A DNA stretch of 64,000 nucleotides from VHCN01 sp964589935. GTDB lineage: Bacteria; Verrucomicrobiota; Verrucomicrobiia; Limisphaerales; VHCN01. The position numbers were made by a program, and so were the translations under genes. The stretch is from contig CAZPVD010000005.1 of assembly GCA_964589935.1 (NCBI GenBank), positions 1 to 64,000 of the forward strand, given 5' to 3'. Each line of letters starts with the position of its first letter. The stretch's first letter is position 1. Below the pieces are notes generated by a model. The model did not search any database, was not told the DNA's origin, and saw nothing but the letters and a program-made list of their open reading frames with translations. Positions 43,952-50,501 of the stretch are shown piece by piece.

Positions 43952-44404
43952 TTAGGCCCTTCCGTGCTGCGCGAAATACTCAGCTCGCTGAAAAATGTCG
44001 TGTGCATCGGTCAATGATTCCTGTGCTGTCTGTCGGTCAGTCTCGTCCAAAGTCGGGAGCAAGGAAAGCGCCTGCTGAGCAATCCGCGCTGCCTCCGCGC
44101 GCAGCTCCGGGGATGCGAGCCAAAAGCGTGAATCCGCTCGTAGAACTGCTGCAAGCAAATCGCCCTCGTAACAGTCGCCTGCCGTGAACGGATCGCTACG
44201 CAACAACTCCAACGCGAGTGGAATGAGATACGGCAGACCGATCTGCTGACCAATCATAATCCGCAGGTCTTCTGGTGAGAAGGCTCGCAATGGCACGCGC
44301 CGCAATCGATGGCACTCGGTCACCAGGTGCGAGTCGTATGTCGGCTCGCCCCAATCTTCGGCCTCGAGTTCCTGCAATGACTTTGAACGGTCGAAATCGC
44401 TCAT
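43952..44404 (-). CDS. CDI immunity-like protein (CdiI family), orphan
   Basis: A 150-residue protein matching the contact-dependent-inhibition immunity family typified by SLEELEGEDWGEP. Present here are SLQELEAEDWGEPTYDSHLV, CHRLRRVPLRAFSPEDLRIMI, and GQQIGLPYLIPLALELL followed by GDCYEGDLLAAVLR. No CdiA, CdiB, Rhs or other polymorphic toxin gene is visible around it. It is therefore an orphan immunity gene or a relative with another role. Its base composition is less GC-rich than its neighbours, consistent with transfer. Confidence 0.75.
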   Translation of the reverse strand: MSDFDRSKSLQELEAEDWGEPTYDSHLVTECHRLRRVPLRAFSPEDLRIMIGQQIGLPYLIPLALELLRSDPFTAGDCYEGDLLAAVLRADSRFWLASPELRAEAARIAQQALSLLPTLDETDRQTAQESLTDAHDIFQRAEYFAQHGRA

Positions 44405-44544
44405 GGGCGTGAAGACCTCAACATCTAAACGAGCTGCGTCGTTTGCAGCCTATCCGTTTCATGGGTGCTGACACTATTCCCGTCGCAAGCACCTGTCCAT
44501 CTTGGCCTCCGCCAAAAAATCAGCGCAACAGCCGGGTATGCGGC

Positions 44545-46392
44545 TCAGTTCAGCCCGGCGAGGATGTGTTCGAGCAGACGCGGCACGTATTCCTTCACGC
44601 GCGGTGGAACTTTCGCCTCGGTGGGCAGGGCCTTGATGGCGTCGAGCGATGGGCCTGCCTTTTTGCCGAGGAAATCAATCGCGTTGAGCGCCTCGACGCT
44701 CGCCCAGTAGTTGCCCTTGCCCGCGTCGGCGAGCGGGAGCAGCACGTCGAGCGCGGGCCGCACGTCGGCGTCCGCGCCGAACTGGCCGAGGGCCTGCGCG
44801 GCGACGATGCGCACGCTGGGCGATTCGTCCTTCAACGCGGCTTGAAGCTCGCCGCGGCTCGCGGCTACGCCGTCCTTGCCGCGCATGAGCACGCCGAGCG
44901 TGCCCCAGTAACGGATGCCGCTGTCCTTGTCGGTCATCGCCTGCTTGAGTTGCGGGAGCGCGCCGGGCTTGAGCGAGGAGGCGAGTTCCGCAGTGGCGAG
45001 GATGCGTTCGAGCGGGAACGCGGCATCGTGGCCGAGTTCGTAGGGCGTGCGGCCCGCGCTGCGCCGGTGCATCTCGGCTTCGGGCAGCAGCGCAACGTCG
45101 CGAATCTTGAGCAGGTGCTCGCGTTGCGCGGCGCGGAGTTTGTCGAGCACGGCGCGGTGCTGCGGCGAGGTGGCGAGGTTGTTCACTTCGTCGCGGTCGG
45201 CGGTGAGGTCGTAGAGTTCCTCGGGCGGCTTGGGTTTCCAGAAGGCGGATTGCGCGGCGTTGAGTTTGCCTTCCTTGAAGAGTTTCTCCCACACCTGCGT
45301 CGTCGGCGTCTGCCACATGTAGTTGAGATACTGGCCGTAGATGAGGTGCGGCATGTAATTGCGGATGTAAACGTAGCGGCCGTCGGTGATGCTGCGCACG
45401 CAGTCGTAGCGCTCGTCCATGCGGCCGCGGAAGCCGTGGTTGAAGTCGCGCGCCGGCGCGATGAACTCGCCGAGAAACGCGCCGCCTTGCATCCACTCCG
45501 GCGGCTTGACGCCGGCGAGACTGAGCAGCGTCGGCGCGAGGTCGGCGAAGCTCACGAGCCGGTCGCTCGCGCCGCCGGGGGAATAATCCTGCGGCATGAG
45601 ATGCTTGAACTTCGCCGGGATGTGGACGATGAGTGGCACTTGCAGGCCGGAGTTGTAGGGCCAGCGCTTGCTGCGCGGCATGCCGGAGCCGTGGTCGCCC
45701 CAGAAGAAAACGATGGTGTCGTCCGCGAGACCGGCGTCTTCCATTTCGCGCAAAAGTTTTTGGAACTGGCCGTCCATCGTGGTGATGTTGTCGTAATACT
45801 GCGCCCAGTCGTGGCGGACTTCCGGCGTGTCGGGATGATACGCGGGCACGCGGGCCTTGGCGGGATCGTGGACGAGTGTGTGCGGGCGTTTGCGAATCTG
45901 GCTCTCGTGCGAAATCTCCAGATTATAGACGGCAAAGAAGGGCTGGCCGGGCTTGCGGTTCTTCCAGTGGCCGTTCTTCGAGGAATTGTCCCATACGCCG
46001 TCGGGCTTGATGAGGTTGTAGTCTTCCTTCGCGTTGTTCGAGCAGTAGTAGCCGGCCTCGCGGAGGTATTGCGGGAACATTTTCATGAAGGCCGGCATGG
46101 GGACGTTGCTGCGCATGTGCAGCGCGCCGGTCGCGGGCGGATAGACGCCGCTGATGATCGTGGTGCGCGCGGGCGCGCAGACGGGCGCGCACGACCACGC
46201 GCGCGTGTAACGCAGGCTGCGCGCGGCGAAGCGGTCGAGGTTCGGCGTGACGGCGTAGGCGTCGCCGTAACAGCCGAGGTGCGGGTTGATGTCCTCGCAC
46301 GAGAGCCAGAGGATGTTCGGCCGGTCAGCGGCGCGAAGCGGCGCGGCGGCGAGTGGAACGAAAAGCGCGAGCGAGGCAAGAAGGCGTTTCAT
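44545..46392 (-). CDS. secreted sulfatase with C-terminal HEAT-like repeats
   Basis: Type I sulfatase of 615 residues. After a signal peptide (MKRLLASLALFVPLAAAPLRA) comes RPNILWLSCEDINPHLGCYG with metal-binding Asp, and the formylglycine signature C72-A-P-A-R76 (in VCAPARTTIISG). Metal and substrate motifs follow: TIVFFWGDHGSGMPRSKRW, and the VSFADLAPTLLSLAGV region. The last about 150 residues form HEAT-like repeats (SVRIVAAQALGQFG), which are not part of the classical sulfatase domain and may bind partners or polymer. The substrate is probably a sulfated glycan. The sialate O-acetylesterase gene is divergent from it. Confidence 0.9.
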   Translation of the reverse strand: MKRLLASLALFVPLAAAPLRAADRPNILWLSCEDINPHLGCYGDAYAVTPNLDRFAARSLRYTRAWSCAPVCAPARTTIISGVYPPATGALHMRSNVPMPAFMKMFPQYLREAGYYCSNNAKEDYNLIKPDGVWDNSSKNGHWKNRKPGQPFFAVYNLEISHESQIRKRPHTLVHDPAKARVPAYHPDTPEVRHDWAQYYDNITTMDGQFQKLLREMEDAGLADDTIVFFWGDHGSGMPRSKRWPYNSGLQVPLIVHIPAKFKHLMPQDYSPGGASDRLVSFADLAPTLLSLAGVKPPEWMQGGAFLGEFIAPARDFNHGFRGRMDERYDCVRSITDGRYVYIRNYMPHLIYGQYLNYMWQTPTTQVWEKLFKEGKLNAAQSAFWKPKPPEELYDLTADRDEVNNLATSPQHRAVLDKLRAAQREHLLKIRDVALLPEAEMHRRSAGRTPYELGHDAAFPLERILATAELASSLKPGALPQLKQAMTDKDSGIRYWGTLGVLMRGKDGVAASRGELQAALKDESPSVRIVAAQALGQFGADADVRPALDVLLPLADAGKGNYWASVEALNAIDFLGKKAGPSLDAIKALPTEAKVPPRVKEYVPRLLEHILAGLN

Positions 46393-46536
46393 GGCAGTGC
46401 GCGAGTGTAAGCGGCAAGTCGCCGCGCGGCGCAACCAGATTTTGCGGCGCAACCGCGGCAGCCGTTGAAGCTCGACGGTGCGGTAAATATCCGGCACGCT
46501 TTCTCCGTCCAACGCCACTCAAACTGACAAACCAAC

Positions 46537-48156
46537 ATGAAACTGCATCTGCAATTCTCCAAACTGTTCTTCGGCCTCGGCCTCGCGCTGCTCGCCACCG
46601 CCGCGCGCGCCGACGTGAAACTGCCCGTCATCTTCGGCGACCACATGGTCCTTCAGCGCGACCAGAAAGTTCCCGTTTGGGGTTGGGCTGATGACGGCGA
46701 GAAAGTCACCGTCGAGTTCGCCGGCCAGAAGATCGAGACCACCGCGAAGGGCGGCAAGTGGTCGGTCGCGCTCGCGCCGCTCAAGGCGAGCAGCAACGGT
46801 GCGAAATTCACCGTCACCGGAAAGAACAAGGTTGAGTTTGAGGACGTGCTCGTCGGCGAGGTGTGGTTCTGCTCCGGCCAATCGAACATGGAGATGACGG
46901 TCGGTTCATCCAAGAATGCGCAGGCCGAAATCGCTGCCGCAAACAACCCGCGCATCCGCCACATCAAGTTCCCGCACCAGACCGCCGACAAGCCGCAGGA
47001 CGACTTGAAAACCGACGGCGGCTGGAAGCTGACTTCGCCGCAGACAGTTGGTGCCTTCACCGCCGTCGGCTACTTTTTCGCGCGCGACATCCAGAAGGAG
47101 CTTGATGTGCCCATCGGCCTCATCGGTGACAACTGGGGCGGCACGCGCATCGAGCCGTGGACGCCGCCGGTCGGCTTCGAGTCCGTGCCCGCGCTCAAGG
47201 AAAACTTCGCCGACAAGCTCGCGAGCTTCCCGGCGAAGTCGCCAGCCTTCGTCCCCGAAACGCAGCCGGTTCTCGATGACGCAGGCAAGCCGGTGCTGGA
47301 CAAGAGCGGCAAGCCCATGACCAAACCCGTGCTCGACGCGGCCGGCAAACCGAAGACGCGGGCTGTCCTCGACAAGGACGGCAAGCCGGTGATGAACATC
47401 AACAGCGGCTCGCCGCTTTCGATCTATAACGCGATGGTTCATCCGGTGATTCCTTATGCGATTCGCGGAGCGCTGTGGTATCAGGGCGAGTCGAACAACG
47501 GCGAGGGCATGCTTTACTTCGAGAAGATGAAGGCGCTCATCGTCGGCTGGCGCACGCTGTGGAAGCAGGGCGATTTCCCGTTCCTCTTCGTGCAGCTCGC
47601 GCCATATCGCTACAACCGCCCCGAGTCGCTGCCCGCCATCTGGGAGGCGCAGACCGCGTCGCTCTCCATCCCGAACACCGGCATGGCTGTGATCACCGAC
47701 GTCGCCACCGTCGGCAACATCCATCCGCCGGACAAACAGTCAGTCGGCCACCGTCTTGCGCTGTGGGCGCTCGCGAAGACTTACAACAAATCCGTCGGCA
47801 GCTACGCCAGCCCGCTTTTTGATGCGGTCAAGTTCAAGGGCGACGAAGCGCTCATCACCTTTCACCATGCCGAGGGAGGTTTGAAATCATTGGATGGCAA
47901 GGAACTCACATGGTTCACCATTGCAGGTGAGGACAAGAAATTTTATCCGGCCAAAGCCGAGATCGTGAAGGACGCTGTCGTCGTTCACTCGCAGGAGGTG
48001 GATCACCCGGTGGCCGTGCGCTTCGGCTGGCACGAACTCGCCGAGCCGAATCTTGCGAACGCCGCCGGCCTCCCCGCGTCGCCGTTCCGCACCGACAAGT
48101 GGACGGACGCAACGATGCCCACAGTCGCCGCGCCCGCGCAACCTGCGAAAAAGTAA
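46537..48156 (+). CDS. sialate O-acetylesterase with internal repeat insertion
   Basis: Secreted SGNH-type esterase that removes O-acetyl groups from sialic acids or related sugars. The signal ends at TAARA-D. Family landmarks are LPVIFGDHMVLQRDQKVPVWGWA, the nucleophile block FCSGQSNMEM, GLIGDNWGGTRIEPW and ALWYQGESNN. The C-terminal His region is PPDKQSVGHRLALWAL. Residues about 245-287 hold four degenerate V-L-D-x-x-G-K-P units between conserved blocks, an unusual insertion. A clear terminator follows the gene at 48178-48212. Together with the divergent sulfatase it suggests breakdown of modified glycans. Confidence 0.88.
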   Translation: MKLHLQFSKLFFGLGLALLATAARADVKLPVIFGDHMVLQRDQKVPVWGWADDGEKVTVEFAGQKIETTAKGGKWSVALAPLKASSNGAKFTVTGKNKVEFEDVLVGEVWFCSGQSNMEMTVGSSKNAQAEIAAANNPRIRHIKFPHQTADKPQDDLKTDGGWKLTSPQTVGAFTAVGYFFARDIQKELDVPIGLIGDNWGGTRIEPWTPPVGFESVPALKENFADKLASFPAKSPAFVPETQPVLDDAGKPVLDKSGKPMTKPVLDAAGKPKTRAVLDKDGKPVMNINSGSPLSIYNAMVHPVIPYAIRGALWYQGESNNGEGMLYFEKMKALIVGWRTLWKQGDFPFLFVQLAPYRYNRPESLPAIWEAQTASLSIPNTGMAVITDVATVGNIHPPDKQSVGHRLALWALAKTYNKSVGSYASPLFDAVKFKGDEALITFHHAEGGLKSLDGKELTWFTIAGEDKKFYPAKAEIVKDAVVVHSQEVDHPVAVRFGWHELAEPNLANAAGLPASPFRTDKWTDATMPTVAAPAQPAKK

Positions 48157-48177
48157 CGGCCTCGAATTGAAAAACAG

Positions 48178-48212
48178 CAGCCCGCGGTTCGCCGCGGGCT
48201 GTTTGCTTTTTT
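48178..48212 (+). terminator. rho-independent terminator
   Basis: A perfect 10-bp GC-rich stem (CAGCCCGCGG / CCGCGGGCTG) with TTCG tetraloop, followed by a T-rich tract containing six consecutive T. It ends the sialate O-acetylesterase transcript; the convergent DUF1501 gene ends 22 bp beyond. Confidence 0.9.
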
Positions 48213-48233
48213 GCGGAATGGAAAGCGGCTTTG

Positions 48234-49721
48234 TTACGCGAGAATTTCCTCGATGACGTGTCCGTGCACGTCCGTGAGCCGGCGCTCGATGCCGTTGTGA
48301 TAGAAACTCAGCCGCTCGTGATTGAGCCCGAGCAGGTGGAGGATTGTCGCGTGCAGATCGTAGATGGTCGTGACGTTTTCGACAGCTTGATAGCCGAATT
48401 CGTCGGTCGCACCGAAGCTGAAGCCACGCTTCACGCCTGCGCCGGCGAACCAGACGGTGAAGCCTTTCGGGTTGTGGTCGCGTCCGCTCGCGCCCTTTTG
48501 AAATGTCGGCATCCGTCCAAACTCGGTCACGAACGCGACGAGCGTGTCTTCGAGCAGGCCGCGTGATTTGAGATCGCGCAGCAGCGCGGCGCAGGGTTGG
48601 TCGAGGATTGGCCCGTGAGTGCTGTATTGCTTCTCAAGCGCCTTGTGGCCGTCCCAGTTGCCGACGCCTTCGCCCATCGCGTAAGCGCCGTTGAAGAGCT
48701 GCACAAAACGCACGCCACGCTCCAGCAGCCGGCGCGCGAGCAGGCAGTTCCGCGCGAAGCCCGCCTTGGTTTTGTTCTCGTCGTTCACGCCGTAGAGGTT
48801 GAGCGTCGTGGCGCTTTCGCCGGACAACGTGCTCACTTCCGCGGCGGCGAGCTGCATCTTGGCGGCGAGTTCGTAGGCGGCGATGCGCGCGGCAAGTTCC
48901 GCGTCGCCCGGATGCTGCGCGAGATGGCGCCCATTCAACACTTTCAGAAAATCGCGCGTGCCACGGTCGTCCGTCTCGCTGATGCTCGCGGGCCGCACAA
49001 GATTCGGAATCGGTTTGTCCGCATTGAATGGCGTGCCCTGAAATGCCGCGGGCAGAAACGCCGCCGCCCACTGCCGCTGGCCAATTTGTGGCACGCCGCG
49101 CGGGTCAGGAATCGCGACGAATGCCGGCAGGTCGCGGCATTCGCTGCCGAGCGCATAGCTCACCCACGCACCTGCGCTCGGGAAGCCATCGAGCGTGTAG
49201 CCGGTGCTCATCTGGCTTTCGGCGGGGCCGTGCGTGTTCGACTTCGCGGTCATCGAGTGGATGAAGCACATCTCGTCGGCGAGCGCGGCGAGGTTCGGCA
49301 GAAGTTCGCTCACCATCTTGCCGCTTTGCCCGCGCGGCTTGAACTCCCACAGCGGCTTGATGAGGTTGCCGTTCTCGCCCTGGAAGGTGATGAACTTTTC
49401 GCTCGCGCCCGGCATCGGCGTGTCGTGGCGCTTCACCAACTCGGGCTTGTAATCAAATGTGTCCACGTGGCTCAACGCGCCCGAGCAGAAGATGAGCAGC
49501 ACACGCTTGGCCTTCGGCGTGAAGTGCGGCGGCCTCGGCGCGTAAGGCCGCGCCGGGTCAACCAGCGGGCGAATCGGCGGCTCGCTCGCATTGAGCTTGC
49601 CGGCTTCGGACAACAGCACCGTCAACGCGACGCTGCCGAGGCCCATGCCGCCCCACGCGAAGAATTCGCGACGGTCGAGCATCCGGCGTCCGGCGTGGGA
49701 GAGATTCGTCGGGTTTCGCAT
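48234..49721 (-). CDS. DUF1501 protein, Tat-exported
   Basis: A 495-residue DUF1501 protein. The twin-arginine signal DRREFFAWGGMGLGSVAL is near residue 16. Core motifs are KRVLLIFCSGALSHVDTFDYKP, MCFIHSMTAKSNTHGPAE, GARNCLLARRLLERGVRFVQL-like text, and LVAFVTEFGRMP with ASGRDHNPKGFTVW. It shares the fold of the 11-12 kb DUF1501 protein but is clearly diverged. The usual PSD1 partner (50498-53365) is upstream on the same strand, but a vapBC module in the opposite orientation separates them. Function of the family is not established. Confidence 0.87.
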   Translation of the reverse strand: MRNPTNLSHAGRRMLDRREFFAWGGMGLGSVALTVLLSEAGKLNASEPPIRPLVDPARPYAPRPPHFTPKAKRVLLIFCSGALSHVDTFDYKPELVKRHDTPMPGASEKFITFQGENGNLIKPLWEFKPRGQSGKMVSELLPNLAALADEMCFIHSMTAKSNTHGPAESQMSTGYTLDGFPSAGAWVSYALGSECRDLPAFVAIPDPRGVPQIGQRQWAAAFLPAAFQGTPFNADKPIPNLVRPASISETDDRGTRDFLKVLNGRHLAQHPGDAELAARIAAYELAAKMQLAAAEVSTLSGESATTLNLYGVNDENKTKAGFARNCLLARRLLERGVRFVQLFNGAYAMGEGVGNWDGHKALEKQYSTHGPILDQPCAALLRDLKSRGLLEDTLVAFVTEFGRMPTFQKGASGRDHNPKGFTVWFAGAGVKRGFSFGATDEFGYQAVENVTTIYDLHATILHLLGLNHERLSFYHNGIERRLTDVHGHVIEEILA

Positions 49722-49755
49722 AATTACGTGGATGGAAGAGATAATTCAGTAGCGC

Positions 49756-49784
49756 TTGACACGGTATGGCATGGATGCCATACT
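49756..49784 (+). promoter_or_regulatory. vapBC promoter with overlapping palindromic operator
   Basis: TTGACA (49756-49761), a 17-base spacer and CATACT (49779-49784). A perfect palindrome with 9-bp arms (GTATGGCAT / ATGCCATAC) and a 2-base centre spans 49764-49783, covering spacer and -10 box. The predicted transcription start coincides with the vapB ATG at 49791, which implies a leaderless mRNA. The palindrome is the natural binding site for VapB or VapBC autorepression. Confidence 0.7.
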
Positions 49785-49790
49785 CCGGCC

Positions 49791-50084
49791 ATGAAGATGA
49801 CCATGCACATTGACGAAGGCATCCTCGAAAGAGTCATGAAATGGACCGGAGCCGTGAGCAAGACCGAAGCGGTGGACCTCGCGCTCAAGGAAATGGACAG
49901 GAAAGCCAGGCTCGCCGAGTTCGGCAAAAAAGGCCTCGGCTTGACCAGAGCCGAGATCATCGAAGCCGTGGATCCTTCCTACGATCTGATGGCGCTGCGC
50001 CTGGCCCAGACACACGATGCCGCGCCGCCACCGGTTGCGCCGCCCGCCGGGCCGGTCAGTTACCGCAAGCGCAAGCGCAAGTAA
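49791..50084 (+). CDS. vapB: VapB-type antitoxin
   Basis: A 97-residue antitoxin. The N-terminus matches the short DNA-binding strand-helix-helix of this VapB group (MTMHIDEGILERVMKWTG, SKTEAVDLALKEM). A flexible Pro-rich C-terminal part (QTHDAAPPPVAPP) ends in a basic tail and would wrap the toxin. The ATG at 49791 follows the palindromic operator by seven bases, with no Shine-Dalgarno. vapC starts 12 bp downstream. The C-terminal tail is longer than in many VapB proteins. Confidence 0.85.
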   Translation: MKMTMHIDEGILERVMKWTGAVSKTEAVDLALKEMDRKARLAEFGKKGLGLTRAEIIEAVDPSYDLMALRLAQTHDAAPPPVAPPAGPVSYRKRKRK

Positions 50085-50096
50085 ACCGCTGCACCG

Positions 50097-50501
50097 GTGA
50101 TCCTCGTTGATTCCTGCATTTACATCGAGCACCTGCGCGCGGGGCGGGACATCGCGCAGGAGTTCGCACCCTACGCGGCGCAATACGACCTGATGACCTG
50201 CGGCGTCGTGCGCTGCGAAGTGTTGCGGGGGATGCGCACGCAAAAGGCGCGTCAGGCGCTGGCCTCCTACTTCGACTGCCTGCTCTACGTCCCGACGCTG
50301 AATCCGGTCTGGGAAGCCGCCGAGGAACTGCTCTGGCAGACGGACCGGCGCGGCTTTCACATCCCGCTGTCCGACGCGGTCATTGCCGTCTGTGCGATGA
50401 AAACCGGTGCCGCCGTGCTGACTCAAGACCGGCACTTCCGCGCCATTCCTAGGCTGCGCGTGTTTGACACATTTCCTGATTTTGGCGGCGGGCCTCATTA
50501 G
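50097..50501 (+). CDS. vapC: VapC-type PIN-domain toxin
   Basis: A PIN-domain ribonuclease of 134 residues. The acidic metal-binding quartet is visible as D5 (ILVDSCIYI), E41 (CEVLRG), D93 (PLSDAVIA) and D111 (LTQDRHF). VapC toxins cut tRNA or rRNA; the target here is unknown. It starts with GTG at 50097, 12 bp after vapB, and shares the operon with it. Its stop overlaps by four bases the 3' end of the convergent PSD1 gene, so the transcripts would be antisense to each other. Confidence 0.9.
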   Translation: MILVDSCIYIEHLRAGRDIAQEFAPYAAQYDLMTCGVVRCEVLRGMRTQKARQALASYFDCLLYVPTLNPVWEAAEELLWQTDRRGFHIPLSDAVIAVCAMKTGAAVLTQDRHFRAIPRLRVFDTFPDFGGGPH

